A stretch of DNA of 64,000 nt, from NCBI GenBank assembly GCA_036768485.1, contig JAVLUZ010000145.1, positions 20,338,706 through 20,402,705 of the forward strand, in the 5' to 3' direction. A model generated the notes under the pieces. It was not told the origin of the DNA and did not search any database. It saw only the letters and a list, made by a program, of their open reading frames with translations. Source of the stretch: Mermis nigrescens (lineage: Eukaryota; Nematoda; Enoplea; Mermithida; Mermithidae). The position numbers and the translations under genes are program-made. This document shows positions 12,201 through 24,200 of this stretch, one piece after another (positions within the stretch are counted from its first letter, which is position 1; the number at the start of each line of letters is the position of its first letter).

Positions 12201-15200
12201 AAGGCTAACGTTTCGGTGAAAACGGCCGAAAGGTGAATTTTTATATTTAGTTAAATTGTGTTTTTTGATTAAATTAAGAATTCGGGAATAAATTAATCTG
12301 ATTTTTAAATTAATTCAAGCCTAGTCGACGTAATTAAATCAAGTCATCTCATGCTACGTATTTTATTCATAAAATCTCAACTCTTATTTATTTCTCGTCT
12401 CACACATTGAATACGCAACGATTTTATCTATGTGATTTACACATTTTTCATTCATTAAAGATTAATTCTTAATCTGTCATTTATGTATTTTAAAAGTTTT
12501 TTCATTTATTATTATAATTTTACAATGTAAAATTTATAATTTTTTCTTAAAATGTTATTTACAGAAAAAATATTAAATATTATACATAATTAAATAAAGA
12601 TACTCGTATTGAATGCCCATTAATTATTCCGATAATTATTTTAATGCTTTTTGAATTTGTAATGATGGAGGCCTAATTGCTTGGAAATAAATTAAATTAA
12701 AGGAAACTAAGATTCAGTAAAATACATTTTTTAAATATCTTTTGCAGCTTTTTTAGGTCTAATTTAATTTTAATAGTGTTTTTTTCGATCGTACGCATTT
12801 TTTGCTGAAAATTTTTTATTTGGCTTCTTTCATGCTTCTTCAAATTTTTTCTTACTCGACCCTGCCAGATTTCTTCAGAAATTACCATAAAACGGAAGAA
12901 CAAATTAGCAAGTTCGAAACGGAGGTGCAAGAAAATGAGCAAAATATCAAGAAATTGAGCGATAAAATGAACGAATTGCAAGTGGAAGCTACGGAAATCC
13001 TGAAAAGGTTCGAAGCAGCGAAGGTGAATAAGCACAAAATGAAATGCGCAAGATTTTTATGGGATTCGTGCTAAATATTATCAATTACGTGATTAAAAAT
13101 AATTTAATTAATTAAGTTTAAGGGCGTATGTTTTTTTGTTTACAATGTACTACAATATTTTGTAAGGAAAAGTCGTTGAACGCGGAAAATATCTGCGTAC
13201 GAATCAAAGCCGATTTGGATTCCATTGAAGAACGAGAGCAGCAATTGCAAGCTTACGCGATAGATAAACGAAAAGATATAGAAAACGTTGAAAATACGAT
13301 GAAAGAGCACAGGGCGAAAGTTTCTTATTGGAAAAAGGAGGTATTATATACATTGCTCGCCATGAAGGCTGATGCACCATTATTGTAAGATTAATGTTAG
13401 ATAATGCGTCGCAAGCGCCGCGTTTAGTCCATTCGCGCGCTTCGTTTTCTTGATGCTATTACTAGCTCAATTGTTCCGTCTGCGTCGCTGCATTGAGGGC
13501 ATTGTCACGCCCGGTAGTGGCCAATATATAATAATCGTAATAATGTAATACACTTTTTCATATTAGGTTACTCCACGTGTCTATTTGCACGTCTTAAGCC
13601 ACGTAACGGGCTTACCATGTGTTCGTTTTTAGTCACCAGCTCGGACTGAGCCGTCTTGGGGGAATCGGGTAGCTGCTTATATTATGGCGCATACACGTAT
13701 ATAAAACTGGTGCAATTGGGCGAACCCAATAGCCTTTATCAGCGCTGACTCCTCGCTTGGCAGTTTTACGTGCTGAGCTCGGACCGGTACCCTTAGTGTA
13801 ATAGCTCTCTTCATTATATACATTATATTTCTGTTCTAACGTGCGCATCAGGTGTTGATGGTTTCCTGTGGTAAGGTGTCGTTGTATTTGACAGCATGTT
13901 AGAGAATAATATCCTATAATAATAAGCAAGCTGATGCAGAATAATGGACAAAATGCGGCGCTCGCGACGCATTATCTAACATTAATCTTACAATAATGAT
14001 GCGTCAACTTTCATGGCGAGCGCTGTATTAGCGTAGATTAGATTCAAAATCGTTTTGTTTGTTTAAAGCGAAGCTTAATGTGAAAAGCGACGTGTCTTGG
14101 TTTATTGCATTTCAGTATTTTATTTTGAAGTAGTTTATACTAATTGATCATATCGGACATTGCACCTACTTTTCACTTTTTTGCCGCAAAAAATATACCT
14201 TTCGCGTTATTTGACTTTAAACCAATTTTTTTTCGAAATTTAGTATTTTAAGTTCCCTATTTTATGTCTGTTATGCACCGGTGGCTATAATAAATCTCAA
14301 CTAATAATTCGTTAACCTTGTATTGTACACTTTTAAATTTATTTTTCTTTTTTATTTGTTCCACGGTCTTTATTTTTGTACAGTAATTTTGTCTTTTACT
14401 TTCTATTGCTTGTGTCGGACTGTACATCGTCGAAATTCTGATCTTTGTGTGTACATAGGTCATGTAAGCTCTTAGATTCGGTCCGAAGAATCGCTCAGTC
14501 TGCCACTTTAAATATCTTTACATATTTATGTATGTACATTGCGGCTAAAAATTTTTGTAGGGAATTAACCGGCCATCATTAGTGGGGAGTGAGGTGATTG
14601 GCTGTCGATTACTGGCTTAATAGGTAAACTTGCCTAAATGGCATATATACTCAAGTTTTGCGAAAAATTCGGGGAAAATAAAAAATCAATGTTTGGGGAA
14701 AGGAGGAACGGACATTGGAACTTTGGTTGGGGATCAACTAACGCCCCCCCCCCAGTTACGTGCACACATGGTCTTAGGGAATTGGCGGGGTTTCACCCCC
14801 ACCTTAATACCTTAATAACTTTCCATCCCTTCCCTATAAATTCTTCCACCCTTCCCCCAAAATTTGTAATTTTCGTTGAAAAATGTTCTTTCAAGCGTTT
14901 CAACGATTTTTTTGACTCAAAATGTCAAAATTTTGGCGCTTTGCGTCATTTACTGATTTTTAGTCCATATTTTGTTCAATTTATTCGAATTTTCCTAATT
15001 TTTTACGCTCTAGAACGAAAGAGCACTGTCAGAAACACCGAAAAATTATATTTTTGGAGCATATCCACCATTCTTAGGCTCAAAAACGGCACATTACAAT
15101 CTAAGCCTTTTCCCCTACTCCTAGAATTCCAATTCGGTGCATGCCTGGTTAAGTGCACTTTATTTTGTTGTACGTTTTGCCGCATAGGCTTTAATCACAC

Positions 15201-18200
15201 GGAGCGACTGTACTCTTTTCTCTATATCTAGTAAGTAATTCCGCAAATCGTATTGCAATCATAGGTGGGCAGCACTGAAATTCTGCGGGGGTGCATGAAT
15301 TTAAAGGTCAAAAAAGGATCTTAAAAATAGTTATATGGCGAGCAACACCGTTTTTCAACGTTTCTCATTGGCATCGAAAAATCACGAAGAAAACAAAAAA
15401 TGTTAAAAATTGAATTCTTCGGGGAGTATAAGGCCTTCTGGGGGTTGCATGCACACCTGGGCGTGAAGGGTTGGGGGTATGTACCCCCAGAAACCAAAAT
15501 ACCCCCCTTCCCAGAAATCAAAAACCCCCCAGAATTCAATTTTTGAAAATTTTTTTCGTTTTTTTTCGCAATTTTTTGATGCCAATGGATAGTGCTTGAT
15601 GAGAAACGTCGAAAAATTGTGTTTTTATCGCCATACCACCATTTTTAAGGCCATTTTTTGACCTTCAAAAAATCTTGCACCCCCCAGAATTTTCTTGCTG
15701 CCCACGTATGGTTGCATGCCCGCCAATCCCCTCTTCGGACGCCTACGTGTGGTTGTAATTTTGGGGTGGTCAAAATTACCTTAACCCCCTCCAAGAACAC
15801 ATATGGTGCTCACTTTAGAGTATTTTGAAATTACGGAATAGCTATTAACGCTAAAATTTAGATAAATTTCAAGATTGGAGCTCCAATGATGGAGTAACGA
15901 TCGTAATATAAGTGTAAAAATATGTAAATTGGTGCTTACAGCGATTTACTAAATTGTAGTCGTCCAGTATCGCAAAACCCGAATTTGGGAGAGTTGAGAT
16001 ATTTTCCAAGGTCAGGCAAGGCCGAAATCCGGCACAACATCATTTTTATGGAATGCAACAGACTGCAGCCTTTTTGAGGCCACTCTTCGCACAATTTTTA
16101 TATTTTTATGTCGTTAATTAAATAGGTCAACTGCTGACATGCACAGCATGGGAATTTTGGGGTAGGGGGGCGGGTAGTGGTCGAACTTTGAAAGTGCTTT
16201 TTGAGCCCAAAAATGGTGAATACGCGTCAAAAATATCGTTTTCCGGCGTTTCTAACGATGCTCTCTCTATCTAGAGCATACAAACATTGAAAAATATCAA
16301 AAGAATCAAAAAAGTCGGACACATTAAACAAAGTATAATCTAAACATGAGTATAAGGCGCGAAGCGCTGAAAATTTGCCACTTTTGAGTCAGCAGACAGC
16401 CAAAAACGCTGAAAAAGCTTTTTTACGAATTTTCAAAAATTTTTGGAAACTTCAGAAAATTCTCGAATTCCGGGAAAGGGTGAAAATTTTCTGATGGGGG
16501 GTGAAATCTTCTCCCAGATCATGTATGGTCAACTTTAACATTTATCGACTCTTTTATCGCCCAGATCGACAAGCTAAAGTTAAATGATTTGCGCGATTTG
16601 AAACCGATCGCTGCGGCGGACGCCGCCGTTAAACGCGAGCCGTCGGAGTCGGGCGACGACGGCGACGCGACGGCCACGCCGCGTCGGCGTCGCGTCGCCG
16701 CTGACGACGACGACGACGCCGCCGCCGCCGACGAAATCAGCGACGACGATGACGTCACGATAACGACGACGCCGACGAAACGTTTGTCGGCGGCGGCCGC
16801 CGTCGATCCGCGTTACGACGAATTCGAGTTGCACGCGCCCGACGCGACGACGCTGTCTCGTTTGAAAGAACGCGAACTGGTGCACAAGTTGACCGTGGAC
16901 GAGGAGCGTTTGAAGGCATTGAAGCCCAATTTGGGCGCCATAGTCGAATTTCGGAAAAAGGTACCTGATCGCGGAATCGTCGTAATTTGTCGTTTAGAGT
17001 TTCTTAGTGTAAAGCACTTATTTCGGCCTTACTACACTATTACTTTTTAAATACTTTACAATGATGCGCAATAGTGCGCTTTACACGCGATCGAGTTTAC
17101 GACCTTGTAATTTACAAACTTTACACTTCTTTCATGCATGTAACAGCTCGAAAATTTTAATGGGGGTCCCCGGCTAATTTTAGGGGGGGGTAAATGACCT
17201 CCAATTTTTGGTCAAAAATGGCCAAAAAACACCTAAAAACAGCCAAAAACTTCTATTTTTTTCAAAAATCGGGGGCCAAGAATTTTCTCGTTTCGGGGGA
17301 TGGGGGGAACGACCGACTTTGAACCGGGGGAACACCCATCCCCCTCTTACATGTATGCTCCTTATCGATGTGACTTACTTTTTCAACTTCACCGGTCAAA
17401 ACGCAGGCTTATTCGTTCACTTTAAATCACGCTCTCCTACGTGTGCGTATGATAGTTATCATGTATGGGCAGAGGGCCAAACAGGGTCAAGTGACTTAGC
17501 CCTGGCGGCTGAGCAAGCCCGCAGGGGAAACTGGACAAACCCCGCAAGTGTTTTGGATGGTAAATGAAATGAGGCATATGTTAGTATATGTATGTCGGAT
17601 GTGTAGCTTCAATGAAGGAACCACGCGCCGCAAGAGAATACCGCAGCAGTATTGACAAGCACGTAGCTGGTCGTCCTATTTTGGGGGGGCCCAACACCAA
17701 TTTTTGGGGGGTTTAAGCCCAAAAAGGCCAGAAATGGCGTAAAATAACGTTTAAAAAGTCCTATTCTTCCGATTTTCCCTAATTTAGGAGGGGGTCCCCG
17801 ATCCCCCCATTCCCCCCTGAGATACGTGCCTGAGTATTGACGACTGAATTCTTTTGTTTTTTGTATGTTTATGCCATTTGCTGTTGGATTTGATTACGCA
17901 ATTTTTGTTTTAACCTCATCTCTTGCCACTTTTAAACCAACAAACAATAAACATCCAACATTGTAAATTCATGCGTAACTAGGCTAATGGGCAAAATTGT
18001 TTTCCAGAATTTTCGGCTATGAAACTATATAGGTTTTTGACGTTCTCCAGCGTGAAAATGCTCAAATTTTCGGCGTTTCGCGCCATAAATATAGTGAAAT
18101 TCGTGATTTCACGTTTTTTTACAAAAAATTTTTATCGGATAACATTTTCTGCTTTTATTTTCTTCAAAAACGTGCAAAATTGAGCGTACCCGATGTAATT

Positions 18201-21200
18201 CATGCATTGTTTACCTTTGGAAAACTGCAAAAGCGAAGTTAAAAGGATAAAAAACTTGTAAAATTTCCGATGCTTCACGCCAAATATCATTTCTGATGCT
18301 TACACGTTCGGAAAGCTGCGAAATTGATCTCAAAAATATAAAAATGTAGAAAATTTCCGGCGCGCGCCAGTTATAATTACGGAATTTTTTATACTCAGAA
18401 AAAGCGACATTTAGCTCACAGATTAGAAAAAACATCAGAAATTTCCGATGCTTCGCGTCAGGCATAATTACGGCATTGCCTGCATAGGTGGGCAGCGCCG
18501 AAATTCTGGGGGGTGAAAAAATTTTCAAAGGTCAAAAATGGTCTTAAAAGTGGTCGTATGGTGGAAAAAACACCATTTTCGATGTTTCTCATGGCATCAA
18601 AAAATCGCTAAAAAAGCAAAAAATTCCAAAATTTGAATTCTGGGGGAGGTATTTCAACTTCTGGTGGGTTGCATACTCCCCTAACCCCCCACGCCCACGT
18701 GTGATTGCCTGTATTCTGGAATCTGCAAAATTGAGCTTAAAGGAATAAAAATATCAAACTCGTGCTTTACCCTAGAATTTTGTAATATGCACGTTTTTGC
18801 ATTATTTGTCATCGAAAAGGCGACAAAATTCAATTCAAGAGAGTAAAAATGACAAAAAATCTTGCTGAATGACTCATTTTTTATTACATATATTACCAAA
18901 AGCTACAAATATGATTCAAAACCGTAAAACACGTCGACAAATATCGTTTTAGTGCATAAAATTGCTCGTGTATGCATTACATTTTCAAAATTCTGTCGAG
19001 TCCTTCTGAAAAAAAATCCTGAATACGGGACTGCTAGTAGCAGTTAGGTTTTCTAGGGTTTGATTTTCTCGTTTTATTGCACTTACGTGCAAATAATCAA
19101 TTTTAGCAGCAACAGGCCACAGCCAGTGCGCATGTTTTACGCCGGATTTTATGATGTAAATTGTCCTACATATACGAGTATGTGGTCATGATGGCCAACC
19201 CCGCAGATTCCAGGTAAGTCACTTGACCCTGAAAAACCTGAGCGTGCCATGTATGATGATTATACACAAGCTCTCGGACATGTAAGGGCTCAAAATTTAC
19301 GCCCCCGGTCATTTTTTAGGGAATTTCCTCTGATTTTTTTGGCCAAAAATGGCAAAAAAACTACCTATAAATGACCAGAAAACGCAATTTTTTATTAAAA
19401 ACAGGAGGTCAACAATTTTCTTATTTGGCGGGATTGAGAACGATCGACTTGATGGGCAATCCCTGAAATTCCCCTGCTATATGATACGTGCTAGTGTACG
19501 ATTTACATAAAATCGATTTATGAGTTATGCTGCGTACTATGATTGTAATATAAGTACTTCCAGTTACCTATACGTATGATGTTTTTTTAAATTGCTCCTC
19601 AGATGGAACGTTTGATCTGTTTAAACATCAGGCACGTAGCTGGCCGTCCTATTTGGGGGGACCAACACCAATTTTTGGAGGGGACTAAGCCGGAAAAGGT
19701 CAAAAATAACACAAAATAACGTTTCAAAAGTCATACTTTTTTTCTGAATTTTTTGCGGTCCGAACCATAAGTGGGCAGCATCGAAATTCTGGGGGGTGCA
19801 AATATTTTCAAAGGTCAAAAAATGGTCTTAAAAGTGGTCGTATGGCGAAAAAAACACCATTTTTCGACGTTTCTCATCGAGCACTATCCAATGGCATCAA
19901 AAATCGCTAAAAAAGCAAAAAAATTCAAAATTTGAATTCTGGGGGGTTTGATTTCTGGGGGTATTTCAACTTCTGGGGGGAGTGCATACCCCCAAACCCC
20001 CACGCCTACGTGTGGTCGAACCCCCCCCCCATTCCCCCCAGAGATACGTGCCTATTCAACATTTCGTTCATACATGCTTTGCTTGCCTAAAAGATGATAT
20101 TGTTCGCTGTTTGCTCCCCTCTACTTTTTGGTCAAAATTTGCGTTTTGTGCTATTTTGCTGTGATTTCTTTACTTTTTTGACCAGGATTTTAAGTCCGTA
20201 TTACCCCTCCTCCGTTTTACAACAAGTCACCCGCTTGAAACCGTTATATTTTAGCTGCAGATTTACAATACAGCTGACGTTTTGCTTGTTACGATAGACA
20301 TAAATTGTAGGTGTAAACTAAGCGCGCTTAGTGTAAAGTCGACATTGATAGATTTCAACACAGTGTAAACTCAGACGCATTTCATCGTTTTACAACACGG
20401 CACCCCTTAACACCGCTGTTTTTAGCTGGAAAAGTACAAAACGGCGGTGCAGGAGTTGGATGATATAACGTCGTTGCGCGATCGGGTTCGCGCCAAGCAT
20501 GAGGAATTGAGAAAATTGCGTCTCAGCGAATTCCTTACCGGCTTTCGCGCCATCGCCACGCATCTGAAAGAAATGTACCAAATGATCACGCTGGGCGGCG
20601 ACGCCGATTTGGATTTGGTCGATACGATGGATCCCTTTTCCGAAGGCATCGTATTCAGGCAAGTGGAGTGTAAAGTAATCGCCTGTGTACTCCAGTGTAA
20701 AGTCTGTACGCTATGGAAAAGTTACAGTGTAAAGTGCGTGCGCGATAAAATTTTGGACTGTATTCCACGACAGTAATATTACCTGCGACAACGGTAAGTT
20801 TGACCTTGATTTACTTTATACTACTTTACACTACGGCATTAAAAGCCGTTATCGTCGGTCTGTACGCCGATGACGTAATAATTAGTCTGTTGCGAAGTTC
20901 TCTCGCTCTATGGAAATCGTATTCTTTGAAGCTACTTTACGATGACAACCGTAAGTGGTTATGATCACACATGGGCGTGGGGGGTTTGGGGGTATGCATC
21001 CCCCAGAATTCAAATTTTGAAATTTTTTTTGGTTTTTTAGCGATTTTTTGATGCCATTTGATAGTGCTCGATGAGTAACGTCGAAAAATGATGCTTTTTC
21101 CGCCCTAGGACCACTTTTAAGACCATTTTTTGACATTTGAACATTTTTTACCCCCCCCGCTAGAATTTCGGTGCTGCCCACCTATGGTTATGATAGCGGT

Positions 21201-24200
21201 AACTTTGGAATGACTTTACTTTACACTAATAAAAAGCGAGCTCGGTCCGTACATAGATCGATGACGTCATAATCCGATGAAGATATGGTTTGGCTAACAT
21301 CGTTTTTTCCATATTTGTTTAATTTCCTATTGGAATGCGACTCAGTATAATTTATTGTATTATTTAATAAATGAATTATAATATAATTTTTTATGCTTAA
21401 TGATTTAATTATGCATATTTATTTGTATCAGTTTTAAGTCGGCGTGCTTCATTTCTTCTCGATCGGAAATCTTTCTACGGAAAGCTGGCTTTTTCCTATG
21501 TTTTGCCTGTATTCCCTTCCAAAACTCGTCGTTAATCGTTTACTCGCTCACTTTTATCTCTTTACTAATTTTTAAAGCATTCTAGACGCGTGCAATTCTT
21601 TATTTTCATTTTAAAAATTTAAAAAAACTGGTTTCTGACTATAAATTTAAATTCGTTTCCTTGAATAAAATTTAAATGCGTGTCCTGAACTCAGGCACGT
21701 AGCTGTGGGGGAAGGGGGTGGGGGGTCCGACCCACTCCCAAATTCAGAAAAAACCGGAAAAATAGGACTTTTTACACAATGTTTTGTGCTATTTTTGGCT
21801 TGGACCCCCCCCAAATTGGTGCTGGTCCCCCCCCCAAAAAAATAGGAGGGCCAGCTACGTACCTGCCTGAACTTTCTGGCAAACGTTGGCAGCGTATTAT
21901 GTAAAATGTGATTCGGAAGTTCGATCGATAGTTTAATTGACTTTAAAGAAATATAAGATGCTTATTGCGCAAGATCAGAATTGCCAAATTCGAATGTTAA
22001 ATGTCAAGTCTCATTGCTAAATTCTCAATTTATTTCGGATTCTTCAAAGTCGGTTCAACTTAAATTTGGGGAGGGCGGCGATCGAGATTTGAAAAATGAA
22101 TATTTTATACTTTTTTGTCAGCCATTTACTTACTTTTCGGCCACGTGAAAGTCTCGCTTCTTGCGGCAAAACTATACTTTTTGCGCGCAGGGAAGATTTA
22201 ATGGCACGTGCCGAAATTACTTCAAATTTAAAAGATATATAAAATATAAAAGAGGAATTTAAAAATTATCTAAATTACCGAAAATTATTAAAATTACACA
22301 AGTTCAATAATAAAATTCTTACACAGTAATTTAAACCGTTTTCGCAATTTTTCGCGAAAATTTTGAGAAAAAGTTTGGTGTTTTCCCCCACTTACCTTAG
22401 TAGGAACGTATTTCTAGTTGGAAGAGAGCTGCACACACCTGGGTTTGGGGGGTATGCACCCCCCTCCGAGAAACCAAAATACCCCCCACCAGGAATCAAA
22501 ATACCCCCCAAAATTCAATTTTTGAAATTTTTTTTCGCAATTTTTTGATGCCAATGGATCTCGATGAAAAACGTCGAAAAATTGTGTTTTTCGCCATACC
22601 ACCACTTTTAAGCCATTTTTTACCTTTGCAAAATCTTGCACCCCCCAGAATTTTCTTGCTGCCCACGTATGGAGCTGCAGTGTTGTACTTCAATTATCTC
22701 TGGCCCTTCAATTTTCGGCTAATGAATGGCCTGGATAACGGAATTTCGACAACCTGTGCACGTCTTTTGTAGAATAATTTTAAGAATGGAAAATTTCTTG
22801 AAATATTTTTGCACATCTAATGATTCTGGGAAGCGAAAAACGGCGATATTGCACATCTGTCTATTTCGCGCCTGGATAATCAATTTTTGTACCATTAAGC
22901 GCGGTGCGTGAGCACGTTTTTTTGTATACGGCAGAGATGTTTTTCCGATGTACATACATACAAAGACTGTTCGGGACCGTCTTTGTACATTTACAAAGAT
23001 TTTTGGAAAGACAAAAACTGTAAAAAGTCTAAAATTCTTGAAAATATAAGGCGCTGTTTGTTCTGTATCTCTTAATAATGGCAGAAATTGCATTTAAAAA
23101 GCGGAAATAACCAATTTTTCGGCGCTTCGCGCCGTTTTCGGACAATCTTCAGAATTTTTTGCCATCAGATACCCAGAAATTGGCTAAAAAACACTATCAA
23201 AGGTCGAAAAACCCTGTTTTATGATATCGAAAACGCTACTACACTACATAATAGCAACCAAAAATTTGCATGGGCAAAATGTGCAAAGACTTTTGGGGAC
23301 CATCTGTCTACATACGTGTACAAAGGGGCCTTGTACAAAAAACTGTTTGTTACATATGTATGTTACTGTTTTCAAAATTTGAAATTCAATTAAAAATTGT
23401 TTAAACAAATGATCGTCGAGCGAAACAACCTGTGGAAATGCTTCAAATAAATAATAGAGTTAATGAAACGCACGGATTAGGGAGTCGGGCTCATAGATGG
23501 GCAGCACCAAAATTCTGTGGGGTGCAAGATTTTTCAAAGATCAAAAATGGCGGTATGGCGGAAAAACACCATGTTTCAACGTTTCTCATTGAGCACTATC
23601 CATTGGCATCAAGAGATTGCGAAAAAACAAAAAATGAATTCTGGGGGGGTATTTTGGTTTCTTTGTTGGGGGGGTATTTCGCTTTCTCGGGGGATGGAGT
23701 GCATACCCCTACCCCCCTATCTCACGCTTAGGTGTGGTCGGGCTGATTTGAAGCAAATGGCGCCATTCTTTCAAGCTGATTTTACACTTTTTTTAATTAA
23801 TTTGTAGCGTAAGACCGCCGAAAAAATCCTGAAACAAATCTCGAATTTGTCCGGAGGCGAAAAGACGCTCAGCTCGTTGGCGTTGGTGTTCGCGCTTCAT
23901 CATTATAAACCGACTCCATTGTACGTAATGGACGAAATTGACGCGGCTCTCGATTTTCGCAACGTTTCCATCGTAGCCAATTACATAAAAGTACCGAAAA
24001 AATTTTTTACTCACTTTACACTACCATCTAGATTATTTTATTCTGGTTTCTGGTGTAAAGAATAGCTTATTCATTCGTTTCATTTTTATTTCCAATATTT
24101 ATGATTGAATTTCTTGAATTTGGACGAGTCTTTCGAGCGTGGACGCACTTAAAACTATTCCGCCGGTTGTTTTACACTGCGGTGCTTCTTTACACTGCGA

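Noticed and set aside
14638..15231. A 197-residue open frame
   Set aside because: It lies inside an inverted B-family repeat; the same text, differently broken, occurs at 3369-3795 and 61884-62204.
16519..16885. Ser- and Arg-rich open frames on the - strand
   Set aside because: They are antisense shadows of the GC-rich SMC4 exon, caused by its repetitive GAC/GCC codons.
20390..20662. Open frames on the - strand at 20390-20662
   Set aside because: Antisense of a conserved SMC4 exon.
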